The translations under genes were made by a program, and so were the position numbers. Positions 9,187 to 16,516 of a stretch of 64,000 nt of DNA are shown piece by piece. Under the pieces are notes generated by a model. The model ran no database searches and had not been told where the DNA came from. It saw only the letters and a program-made list of their open reading frames with translations. The number at the start of each line of letters is the position of its first letter. Position 1 is the stretch's first letter. The DNA lies in NCBI RefSeq assembly GCF_000238375.3, contig NZ_AHBZ03000014.1, positions 372,001-436,000 on the forward strand. Reading direction: 5' to 3'. This DNA comes from Pseudoalteromonas citrea. GTDB taxonomy: Bacteria > Pseudomonadota > Gammaproteobacteria > Enterobacterales > Alteromonadaceae.

Positions 9187-10080
9187 CTAACCGCCGGTAC
9201 TACACGGTGTACAAGTTAAACACTGGTAACATTGCAAACACTGCGGAGCACATTGATAACACTGCGCACACTGCGGAGCACATTGATAACACTGCGCACA
9301 CTGAGGTGCACATTGGTAGCACGGCACACATTGGTGTGCACACTGAACACATTGATAGCACTGCACACACTGCGAAGCACATTGAATACATTGAGGAGCG
9401 CACTGATAACACTGTGCACAGAAGCTCACGGCACAGGGGTTACAGGTATCACATTTAGTCACAGGTTCGCATTGTTGACAGAAATTCACGACGCATGGAT
9501 AACAAGTCTCACACTTAGTGATAGGTGCACACTGCTGGCATTGTAAATGTTGACCAGGTTGGCATGTCACACAATAAGTCACTACACATGGATAACAAGT
9601 GTCGCAGTGAGTAACCGGCTCGCATTGACTAATTGGCGCACATTGCTGACAGAAGTTGACAATACATGGGTAGCAAGTGTCACACTTAGTGATATGAGCA
9701 CATTGCTGACATTGTAAGTTTTGGCATTGCTGACACAACGCACAGAAATTAACAATGCAAGGGTAACAAGTGGCACAATTAGCGACAGGCTCACATGTTA
9801 AGCATTTGTAACTCGCATCACATTGCACACAAGCAACACAAGGTGTTGGCGGACCTACAGGCTGATAGCTGGTACCAACAGGTGCACACATAACACATTG
9901 TGTAATCGTGCAAGGGGCGCATAGAATTGCCGGTGTGATACAGGGGCTACAAGGTGTACAGTAATAACATACAGCACAGTCTGTAATTGCAGGAGGGTTA
10001 CAGCGTGATTCTAATGCTTTGACTTTACAAGTGAGCTCCGTCACTTGTAATTGGAGTTGTTTTATTGCTTGTTCGCTCAT
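9187..10080 (-). CDS. Giant cysteine-repeat protein, putative YcaO substrate
   Basis: 297 residues with 68 cysteines. Residues 1-28 form a charged amphipathic helix resembling the start of the gene upstream (shared I-x-QLQ...L...C pattern). Residues 35-100 are CxxC-rich. Residues 102-225 hold five variants of a CxTCYPCxVNFC module (starting at 102, 133, 159, 190, 210). Residues 224-290 repeat the decamer CYQCAPQCAQ. There is no Asp, Glu, Lys or Arg after residue 211. No signal peptide or membrane segment is seen. Its position next to a cyclodehydratase suggests a substrate whose cysteines become heterocycles; a metal-binding protein is the main alternative. Ribosome site AAGGA, 9 bases before the ATG. 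Confidence 0.8.
   Translation of the reverse strand: MSEQAIKQLQLQVTELTCKVKALESRCNPPAITDCAVCYYCTPCSPCITPAILCAPCTITQCVMCAPVGTSYQPVGPPTPCVACVQCDASYKCLTCEPVANCATCYPCIVNFCALCQQCQNLQCQQCAHITKCDTCYPCIVNFCQQCAPISQCEPVTHCDTCYPCVVTYCVTCQPGQHLQCQQCAPITKCETCYPCVVNFCQQCEPVTKCDTCNPCAVSFCAQCYQCAPQCIQCASQCVQCYQCVQCAHQCVPCYQCAPQCAQCYQCAPQCAQCYQCAPQCLQCYQCLTCTPCSTGG
9211..9330 (-). repeat. 30-bp tandem repeats inside the Cys-rich gene
   Basis: Four head-to-tail 30-base units encode the CYQCAPQCAQ decamers. Units 9241-9270 and 9271-9300 are identical; the outer ones have diverged. The pattern points to recent unit duplication by slippage or recombination, so copy number may differ between strains. Confidence 0.85.
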
Positions 10081-10113
10081 ATTACTTTCCTTAAAGTTTA
10101 TTTAATTGTCATC

Positions 10114-10132
10114 TTTGGTATCGCATACCAAA
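10114..10132 (-). promoter_or_regulatory. Small hairpin in the 5' leader of the Cys-rich gene
   Basis: Perfect 8-base arms TTTGGTAT and ATACCAAA with a three-base loop, about 35 bases before the start codon. A second smaller hairpin (ATGTCT / AGACAT, 10183-10199) lies upstream in the same 143-base gap. No T-run follows. It may act in mRNA stability or translation. Confidence 0.5.
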
Positions 10133-10223
10133 CAAACTGCGGTTTATCGCTTGCCGAATGTATCTCACACGAGGCAAACACAATGTCTTAAACAGACATA
10201 TTCATCACAATGCAATCGCGTGC

Positions 10224-11345
10224 TTATTGCACTTTAAATAGTGTATTGGCCGTAATGTGCGGAAACTGATAACCGCTGCGTTTACTGGGGTCTTTACCAG
10301 TTGCCAAACTAAAATCCAAGGTAATATCTTGAGTGTATTGCAGCATATCGAGGCCATTAGACAGTCGCTCTAACCACAACGTAGTTTTGAATCGAGGCAC
10401 ATCAGAATGTGCTTTCATAAATGGTGTATTGGCAATATTGCCATGTTTTTGAGTATCAACATCGAGCACCGTGGTATCGATAACACCTATGCCTTGTTGA
10501 TAGAGGCTATCTAAGGCAACTTGCAGTACAATATTGGGGTTAACATTTGGGTTTTCAGGACTATCTGTACCATATGGGGCTTTAAAACTCGTTCCGCCAG
10601 CAGTGGGCAGGGCATTCGCAACAGGAATGCTCGGCGCACCTCTAAAGCTATCGTGATGGCCTATCGCTAAAATAGAATTACCGTGAGGAACTGAAACCTG
10701 CTTTACGATAGTTAAGTTCTTCTCTTGCTGAGGGAGGGGGTCGGGTGTATCGGGTACCCATGGCGCTTTGTTCAGTGGTCCTTGCCCTTGAGGCGCAATC
10801 ACCTGATGTAGCCAGCTCCCATTTTCAGCATGCACAAGCTCATCTTTTTGACAACCTTCAGCAAAAAACACCCGTTGTGAATAAAAAATAGTATAAGCGT
10901 CTTGCTCATAATTACCTGCTCGGTTAGCGACTTTACCCTGAATAGCGCTAAACGTCATAACTTCGTAATACGGGATATTTTTTAAAATAAACCCATTAGG
11001 GGCATTATCTTGCGGGATAGGCATGACATTAAACCCTCCACACCGTGTGCTGACCCAAGTACCTATCAACCCAGCCAATGGTCCGAGTTTTTCTAAAATA
11101 TCGCATTTTTTATCGCCGCCACCAGCTGCAATAAGCGGTATATTAAAATCGGGGATAAAATGAGGTTGTTGTGGGTTAGTGGCTTTTTCTGTGCAGCCAT
11201 AAAGCTGCTGTGGAATACATGTGGCGCAACGCAAAATGGCGTTGTGCTCACTTTCTGTCGAACATTGTTTATTAAGATCTTCAAATGCAGATTGAAGTTG
11301 CGCGATTTCAACTTGTAATTGCGCAATAGGATCTGGCTTGCTCAT
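10224..11345 (-). CDS. Lipocalin/nitrobindin-like beta-barrel protein with leader-like N-terminus
   Basis: First gene of the YcaO operon, 373 residues. Residues 1-28 are an amphipathic helix (AQLQVEIAQLQ, then Cys28) resembling the start of the Cys-rich protein, followed by a linker with Cys40, Cys43, Cys51, Cys81. From about residue 86 it matches, by eye, a family of single-domain beta-barrel proteins often annotated as heme-binding: LGPLAGLIGTW (87-97), GGFNVMPIP, VANRAGNYEQD, VSVPHGNS (217-224) and a final QYTQDITLDF strand. Six Cys are present in the first 102 residues. It could be a second substrate, a fusion partner, or a protein that binds the modified product; none is proven. Ribosome site AAGGA is in nearly the same context as the next gene. 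Confidence 0.65.
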   Translation of the reverse strand: MSKPDPIAQLQVEIAQLQSAFEDLNKQCSTESEHNAILRCATCIPQQLYGCTEKATNPQQPHFIPDFNIPLIAAGGGDKKCDILEKLGPLAGLIGTWVSTRCGGFNVMPIPQDNAPNGFILKNIPYYEVMTFSAIQGKVANRAGNYEQDAYTIFYSQRVFFAEGCQKDELVHAENGSWLHQVIAPQGQGPLNKAPWVPDTPDPLPQQEKNLTIVKQVSVPHGNSILAIGHHDSFRGAPSIPVANALPTAGGTSFKAPYGTDSPENPNVNPNIVLQVALDSLYQQGIGVIDTTVLDVDTQKHGNIANTPFMKAHSDVPRFKTTLWLERLSNGLDMLQYTQDITLDFSLATGKDPSKRSGYQFPHITANTLFKVQ

Positions 11346-11792
11346 AGTTTACTTTCCTTGCTGTACATAAATTAACGGTTGATTGATTTTTCATCCGATT
11401 TTGAGTATATCAGCAAGGTTTTTTTAGGGTATTACACCCCATTACACAAAAGTAAACGTTTTTCATTAGAGCATATATTCATCGCCATTACTCTCAAGGT
11501 TGTACATTACCTATTACAAGTAATTATTAGCCTTGGGGAAAATAATATATAGTAGTGTGAGCGGCTTTAAAATTTGAGCCGCACTGCATATCTGAATGAT
11601 GCCTGTCAGTCATTGTAATGCAAAATTAAAGAAACTTGTACGCAGCTAATTACTGCAAGAAAAAACCAAAAAATAGCTATTATAGACTACATCTAGCGGC
11701 TCGTAGGATCATATGCCTATGGTCAAGGATGGTGTCATGAGCGCTCCTAAAGTAGCTTTAAATTAGGCATTGACACCCAAGTCCATTGCCAG
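11346..11792. other. 447-base control region between recR and the YcaO operon
   Basis: No supported gene. It contains the candidate operon promoter, a hairpin GCGGCT / AGCCGC at 11561-11582 with a ten-base loop and no T-run, and a 17-codon frame at 11713-11766 that has a fair AGGA site but no other support. No direct repeat or insertion-sequence end was found that would explain how the cluster arrived. Confidence 0.5.
11470..11497 (-). promoter_or_regulatory. Candidate sigma-70 promoter of the YcaO operon
   Basis: On the minus strand TTGAGA, 16-base spacer, TATGCT, about 125 bases before the first start codon. A perfect isolated TATAAT without a -35 lies further upstream at 11679-11684. Neither is certain. 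Confidence 0.35.
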
Positions 11793-12395
11793 TTAACTAA
11801 GGCTGCGCCGGCCAGAGAATGCATGCATTAATGTCATGCCATCGACTAAATCAAGCTCACCACCGACAGGCATACCATGTGCGATTCGAGATGCATCCAC
11901 GTTATGTTTTTGACACAGCTCTGCAATGTAATGTGCAGTGGCTTCACCTTCAACCGTCGGGTTTGTTGCCAGAATTACCTCATCAATATTACCCTTTGAC
12001 AATTTATCATCGAGTATATCCAGCCCAATTTCTTTCGGCCCAATACCATCTAATGGTGACAAGTGACCCATTAAAACAAAATACAACCCTTGGTATTGCC
12101 CCGTTTGCTCAATAGCAAGCACATCAGTTGGCGATTCGACAATACATAATAAACGGCTGTCTTGACGTTTTACACTCAAGCAAATATCACACAATGGTGC
12201 TTCAGAGAATGTACGACATGACTCGCAGTGACCAATAACCTGCATGGCTTTTAACAAACTATCGCCAAGTTGAGTCCCGCCTGAGCGATCACGTTCAAGT
12301 AAATGAAAAGCGATCCGTTGCGCTGACTTCGGCCCAATGCCAGGCAAGCAGCGTAAGGCTTCGATTAACGCCGTTAATGATGGAGATAATTGCAT
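11793..12395 (-). CDS. recR: Recombination mediator RecR
   Basis: Acts with RecF and RecO to load RecA on gapped single-stranded DNA. The helix-hairpin-helix [11 protein letters not shown] is at residues 17-27, the zinc finger cysteines at 57, 60, 69 and 72, and the Toprim domain from about residue 80 (IVESPTD; later [11 protein letters not shown]); the closing [13 protein letters not shown] is typical. 200 residues is the usual length. In E. coli the order is dnaX-ybaB-recR-htpG-adk; here no ybaB or dnaX lies upstream and the YcaO cluster separates it from htpG. Confidence 0.97.
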   Translation of the reverse strand: MQLSPSLTALIEALRCLPGIGPKSAQRIAFHLLERDRSGGTQLGDSLLKAMQVIGHCESCRTFSEAPLCDICLSVKRQDSRLLCIVESPTDVLAIEQTGQYQGLYFVLMGHLSPLDGIGPKEIGLDILDDKLSKGNIDEVILATNPTVEGEATAHYIAELCQKHNVDASRIAHGMPVGGELDLVDGMTLMHAFSGRRSLS

Positions 12396-12775
12396 AGTAA
12401 ATTAACTTAAAATAACGTGATTAGAGCACAAAAATTACTTTTATTTAGAAGCCATAAAGCCACTCAGTAATTTATAAGCCGTTTAAAAAATAATGATACC
12501 AGAAAATACTAAATGATGGCAGCTATGCCCTTAGACATACACCATATACTTTATTGTTCGCCAACCGACTTCATTTACTGAAGACCATCTGCTTCACTGT
12601 ACTTATATCACTGTATGCTTATATGGTACAAAAGCACCAATTCCCTACTTACTTGAGCTATTTACATGAGCGCTACCAACCCCATGGTACTCGCACGTAG
12701 TAAAACGCACTGTTACTCAGCCAGCATCCTAATTCATCTCACTTTTTGATAAAACCAACCCCAACTTAATGACAA

Positions 12776-12800
12776 GTTATCCACTTTTTCTGTGGATAAC
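12776..12800. promoter_or_regulatory. Inverted pair of DnaA boxes
   Basis: Arms GTTATCCAC and GTGGATAAC with a 7-base centre. The right arm read on the minus strand is the perfect DnaA box TTATCCACA; the left arm on the plus strand is TTATCCACT, one mismatch. The site lies between recR and the exporter operon. A regulatory role for DnaA is possible; a chance palindrome is not excluded. Confidence 0.4.
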
Positions 12801-12808
12801 CATGCTAT

Positions 12809-12833
12809 AAAAAAACGCAGCTTCGCGCTGCGT
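12809..12833 (-). terminator. Terminator of the ABC exporter operon
   Basis: On the minus strand ACGCAGC, five-base loop, GCTGCGT, followed by a run of T (seven A on the plus strand). It closes the hydrolase/ABC operon before recR. Confidence 0.9.
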
Positions 12834-12868
12834 CTTATTATATTTTTCTAGGGAAGCAATCTAGTTAA

Positions 12869-14002
12869 TTACAAACCAAATACCACCTTTTCACTTTTTA
12901 ACATACGGCTACTCAGCCAGCTAAATAAACCAAACAATGCCAATGTAACAAGCGTTGATATAAATAATTGCGGCCAAGGTAATGCATTGCCTTTAATAAA
13001 TTCAATCATGGCATGTTGTTGCGCCGCAATAGGCAACCACTGCACGTACTCTGTCGCAATATCGTAGGTCGTGACCATACTGAGTCCCATCGGCACAAAC
13101 AAAACCATGGTGACGTACGTTTGCGCTTCCTTAAATGACTTAGCCATGAACGACACAAACACTTGTAAACTGGCTGACATTAACGCAATTGGTAAACCAA
13201 TCACCATGCATAACAGCATAAAATCAAAGCCGATATTGACACTAAAACCAAGCTGCTGCCAAGGCACCAAAGCATAAGCAAATTTTGACACCACCAAAAT
13301 AATTGCAAGACCAAGCATTGAAAAAGCAGCAATGGCAGCTGACTTTGCTAAAACCACCTGCATACTGCTAAGCGGGTGACTTAGCAACAACGCCAGTGAA
13401 TTTCGCTCTCGCTCGCCCGCACTGGTATCAATTGCCAAATTCATCGCAGCATAGAATAACGTAAGTACAATAGATAAGGTTGCAATACCTAAAAACATGC
13501 CCCCTTTCGACTCAGGCGTTGCTTGATCATGCACTTGTACATTCACCGCTTGCATTACAGTAGGATCAATACCCCGTGTAAGTAACCGAAGACTGGCGAC
13601 TTCACTGTTATACCTCATAAGCGCACGTTCAAGTTCAGCAATCGATTTTCGTAACTTATCGTCGGACTTATCAGCAATAATTGTGACCTGTGCACTGCGT
13701 CCTTCGCGCATTTTATCTTGATAATCTGCACTGATTTCTAAGGTAATGGCTTTTACGTCGTTATCAGTACTGTGAATGATCTCTTTGCTATCTAAATATT
13801 GCACCAATGCTGGCGCAGCATCTGCATTATTAATGGTAATTTTTAGCTCATCTGGAGACGCAAACTGCTTGAGCATAATTGAAAATAATACACACATGAT
13901 TATCGGTGAACCAATCGCGTAATATAAACCAGCCATTACCGAGCGCTTGTCTCGACCTGCATCAAGTACTTCTTTTTTAAACAATACAGTCAGTAATTTC
14001 AT
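12869..14002 (-). CDS. ABC-2 type exporter permease (NatB-like)
   Basis: Inner-membrane subunit of an ABC exporter. One transmembrane helix near residues 20-45, a long extracytoplasmic domain (about 46-170) and five further helices after residue 170 match the NatB/YhaP arrangement; the motif SAGERERNSLALLLSHPLS at 193-211 is the usual coupling helix of ABC-2 permeases. The start codon overlaps the end of the ATPase gene, so translation is probably coupled. The substrate is not evident from sequence; NatAB proteins of Bacillus export sodium, but that assignment should not be carried over without a test. Confidence 0.85.
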   Translation of the reverse strand: MKLLTVLFKKEVLDAGRDKRSVMAGLYYAIGSPIIMCVLFSIMLKQFASPDELKITINNADAAPALVQYLDSKEIIHSTDNDVKAITLEISADYQDKMREGRSAQVTIIADKSDDKLRKSIAELERALMRYNSEVASLRLLTRGIDPTVMQAVNVQVHDQATPESKGGMFLGIATLSIVLTLFYAAMNLAIDTSAGERERNSLALLLSHPLSSMQVVLAKSAAIAAFSMLGLAIILVVSKFAYALVPWQQLGFSVNIGFDFMLLCMVIGLPIALMSASLQVFVSFMAKSFKEAQTYVTMVLFVPMGLSMVTTYDIATEYVQWLPIAAQQHAMIEFIKGNALPWPQLFISTLVTLALFGLFSWLSSRMLKSEKVVFGL

Positions 14003-14736
14003 TATGCTGCTATTCCTTCATCACTGCCGATCAACTCAATAAATGCTTCTTCTAATGTTGCTTTGCCAGTGCGCTCACACAGTGACTCTGGTGAACCTTC
14101 CGCCACAACTTTCCCCTTTGCCATAACTACCACATGATCGCACAATGCGGCCACTTCTTGCATTACATGGCTTGAGAACAACACACAATGCCCTTGCTCT
14201 TTCAGCAACAGTAATAGATCACGTAATATACGCGTGCTCATTACATCGAGCCCCCGCGTCGGTTCATCTAAAATAATATTGGTTGGCTTGTGTACGATTG
14301 CTTGAGCCAAAGCCGTTTTCATATGCTGGCCTTGTGAAAAGCCTTGGCAACGCCTATCAGCTATATCATCCATCTGTAACTTAGATAATACATCTGCTGT
14401 CGCTGTTTTTGCATCCGTAGCGCTCATACCACTCAATTGCGCAAAAAACTCAACATACTCACGTGGTGTTAAGCGTTCATATAAACCACATGGATCAGGA
14501 AATAAGCCTAGCTGCTGCTTTGCTTGCATGGGATCTTTTGCGACGTCAATGCCATCAATCTCAGTGTTACCACTGTCAGCCTTAAGCAAACCAAACACGG
14601 TGCGTAAACAGGTTGTTTTACCCGCACCATTTGGCCCAAGTAACCCGGTAATTTTACCATTTTGCGCACTAAAATTAAGGCCATTAAGCGCATTTACATC
14701 ACCGATTTTTTTCGTTAAATTATTTACCGATATCAT
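14002..14736 (-). CDS. ABC exporter ATPase (NatA-like)
   Basis: Cytoplasmic ATPase of the exporter. Walker A GPNGAGKTT at residues 34-42, signature-type FSQGQHMKTALAQA, Walker B NIILDEPTRGLD and the switch His in FSSHVM are all present. At 244 residues it is a normal single-domain ATPase. The frame overlaps the hydrolase gene upstream by 17 bases and the permease downstream, so the three genes form one tightly packed operon. Confidence 0.9.
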   Translation of the reverse strand: MISVNNLTKKIGDVNALNGLNFSAQNGKITGLLGPNGAGKTTCLRTVFGLLKADSGNTEIDGIDVAKDPMQAKQQLGLFPDPCGLYERLTPREYVEFFAQLSGMSATDAKTATADVLSKLQMDDIADRRCQGFSQGQHMKTALAQAIVHKPTNIILDEPTRGLDVMSTRILRDLLLLLKEQGHCVLFSSHVMQEVAALCDHVVVMAKGKVVAEGSPESLCERTGKATLEEAFIELIGSDEGIAA

Positions 14737-16264
14737 AAGTCGCCCCTACTTGTGATGTACTATTTTTTGTTTTTTGAGTTGAAACTGTGCCATTAAGATT
14801 CATAAAGAACTGTTTACGATTATCTTTTTCCAAGCAACTGGCGTCTAACTCCTGCGCACTCTTTTTATCAATGAATTGACCAACTAACTTAGCTGCACAA
14901 GTTTGCGATACCACGCCATGTGTTGCTGATGGTGCAATCAAGTGTGTGGCATTTTCCATATTAACCATCGCCATCTCAGCCCACTCTGGTGGCGTCGCTG
15001 GATCAACACCCCCTGATAACAGCAAAGTTGGCGTTACAGTATCAAGCGGCTGATAAAAACGGTTATCAACCGGTTTTACTTGCCAAACAGGGCAACTCAT
15101 ATCTAGAGACTCAATCATCAATTTACCAAAATAACTTTGCGTATGTTTTACGCGTGATACAGATGTTAAATAGGGCCAGTCTTCACCGCACACAATCGCA
15201 CTGTGCATCCCCATCGCCATACTATCAACCATGTCTGATGAAGATAATAACCCCACTAACGGAGAATAATTACCTGCCAGCGCTTCACTAATCGTTAAAG
15301 GGATTAATGCACGAGTGTGATGGCTATACAGTGCCATTCTTATGGCAGAAAAAAACTTTAATTGCGTAACAACTAATTCAATGTTTTGATGAGTTCGGGG
15401 GTGCCTTACGTCAATTGTAACGGGTGAATGATCTAATCTATCAAGTAAAGTAGCCAGTTGATTTGATAAATCAGGATACTGCTTTTCACATTGCTTTTGC
15501 GCTTTACAACGTTTAAGTAACGCTTCGAGTGACGTATCTATAGCACCGCCAATTGCCGCAAGACTCTGTTGCATTGGTGCAACACCATCTAATGTACTGG
15601 TTAGCACTGAGTCTGGAAATTGACGAGTATACTCTTGCGCTATACGCGTACCATAAGACACACCGTACAAGTGCAGCCCGGTATAACCTAAAGCTTGGCG
15701 AACTGCTTCAAAGTCCTTTGCAGCAACAGGCGTGGTAAAGTGACTCAAATCAACCTTTATCTCAGATTTACAACCTTGGGTCTCTTTTGCTGTTAACGTA
15801 CTCATATCTACCAATGCATCATTGAACGCAAACTGAGTCACTAAGTCATCAGACTGACACTGTAATTTAAATGATTTACCCGTGCCTCTTTGATCAACCA
15901 ATAAAATGTCACGGTTTTCACGGGCATACCGCAAATTACGATTAAATATTGCAGCCAACTCAACCGCAGATTGCCCAGGACCTCCTGCAAAGCCCAATAC
16001 AGCTTCAGTTGGGTAACTTTGTTTAATGGCCGGAATGACCGCAAAGTGAATGTCTATTTCACCTTTATTCGTTTCATACGATAACGGCTGTTTTATGCTG
16101 CCACACAATAACCTGTCAGGCAGGTTTTCAATGTAGCAAGGTGTTAACTGTACTTTTGAACTCGACTCTGTATCAGCTAAAGCACGCTTATTTATGCCAA
16201 GAGACACAGTCAGTATTGCAAGACATAAAAGTCCTGACTTCATTTTTTTTATAGAATGCATCAA
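14720..16264 (-). CDS. Exported alpha/beta hydrolase, S33 aminopeptidase-like
   Basis: 514 residues with a signal peptide (residues 1-30, ending RALA). The alpha/beta hydrolase core shows the oxyanion block GFAGGPGQS at 91-99, DQRGTGKS at 124-131 and the nucleophile elbow GVSYGT with Ser203. The late motifs GGVDPATPPEW and ATHGV supply the probable acid and His, as in tripeptidyl aminopeptidase/proline iminopeptidase-like secreted proteins. It is the first gene of an operon with an ABC exporter, overlapping the ATPase gene by 17 bases. The substrate is unknown; a periplasmic peptidase is most likely. Confidence 0.82.
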   Translation of the reverse strand: MMHSIKKMKSGLLCLAILTVSLGINKRALADTESSSKVQLTPCYIENLPDRLLCGSIKQPLSYETNKGEIDIHFAVIPAIKQSYPTEAVLGFAGGPGQSAVELAAIFNRNLRYARENRDILLVDQRGTGKSFKLQCQSDDLVTQFAFNDALVDMSTLTAKETQGCKSEIKVDLSHFTTPVAAKDFEAVRQALGYTGLHLYGVSYGTRIAQEYTRQFPDSVLTSTLDGVAPMQQSLAAIGGAIDTSLEALLKRCKAQKQCEKQYPDLSNQLATLLDRLDHSPVTIDVRHPRTHQNIELVVTQLKFFSAIRMALYSHHTRALIPLTISEALAGNYSPLVGLLSSSDMVDSMAMGMHSAIVCGEDWPYLTSVSRVKHTQSYFGKLMIESLDMSCPVWQVKPVDNRFYQPLDTVTPTLLLSGGVDPATPPEWAEMAMVNMENATHLIAPSATHGVVSQTCAAKLVGQFIDKKSAQELDASCLEKDNRKQFFMNLNGTVSTQKTKNSTSQVGATYDIGK

Positions 16265-16298
16265 TAATTTTTCCTAATTGCATTTCGCGACGGTGGTG

Positions 16299-16327
16299 TT
16301 GACAATATCGCTTACGTTCCATATATA
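16299..16327 (+). promoter_or_regulatory. Plus-strand promoter-like element with no downstream gene
   Basis: TTGACA, 17-base spacer, TATATA. It points toward the terminator at 16474-16497 with no gene between, so a short non-coding transcript of about 165 bases is possible. It may equally be a chance match in an AT-rich control region. Confidence 0.35.
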
Positions 16328-16338
16328 GACACAAAACG

Positions 16339-16367
16339 AGTTTACTTAGCGCATCTTGTGATGTCAA
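16339..16367 (-). promoter_or_regulatory. Promoter of the hydrolase-ABC exporter operon
   Basis: On the minus strand a perfect -35 TTGACA, a 17-base spacer and TAAACT. The start would fall near 16332, about 68 bases before the hydrolase ATG. Confidence 0.55.
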
Positions 16368-16473
16368 TTATGCGTACTAACACCTTTTTTATCATAACTT
16401 TTACCCGCAGTAAGTACTAACATAACTAAAATACTCAATGTTAAACACCGCACAGTATGAATTACAAAAAGAC

Positions 16474-16497
16474 AAAAGCCGGGCGAACCCGGCTTTT
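16474..16497. terminator. Bidirectional terminator after topA
   Basis: Ten-base arms AAAAGCCGGG and CCCGGCTTTT with a four-base loop (CGAA on plus). It is placed 20 bases after the topA stop on the minus strand, and the symmetrical A/T ends could also stop plus-strand transcription. Confidence 0.9.
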
Positions 16498-16516
16498 CAT
16501 TAAACATAATACAATG

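Larger units (their letters stand above)
12396..12868. other. 473-base intergenic region upstream of recR
   Basis: No gene is supported. It must hold the recR promoter, which could not be assigned, and contains the DnaA-box pair and the exporter operon terminator listed separately. No remnant of ybaB or dnaX could be recognised by reading. Confidence 0.5.

Noticed and set aside
9211-9330. Regular 30-base repeats that could be read as a CRISPR array
   Set aside because: Units are head-to-tail with no spacers, stay in frame and encode CYQCAPQCAQ decamers inside an open gene; no cas gene is present.
9200-9794. Overlapping open frames on both strands across the Cys-rich gene
   Set aside because: They arise from the repeat composition; only the 297-residue frame has a ribosome site and a leader resembling its neighbour.
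11713-11766. 17-codon plus-strand frame with AGGA before ATG
   Set aside because: Too short, no recognisable product and no promoter on that strand; mentioned only as content of the gap.
12869-16264. ABC exporter and peptidase as the export part of the YcaO cluster
   Set aside because: Separated by recR, a strong terminator and two long gaps; the permease lacks a peptidase domain and resembles general NatB proteins.
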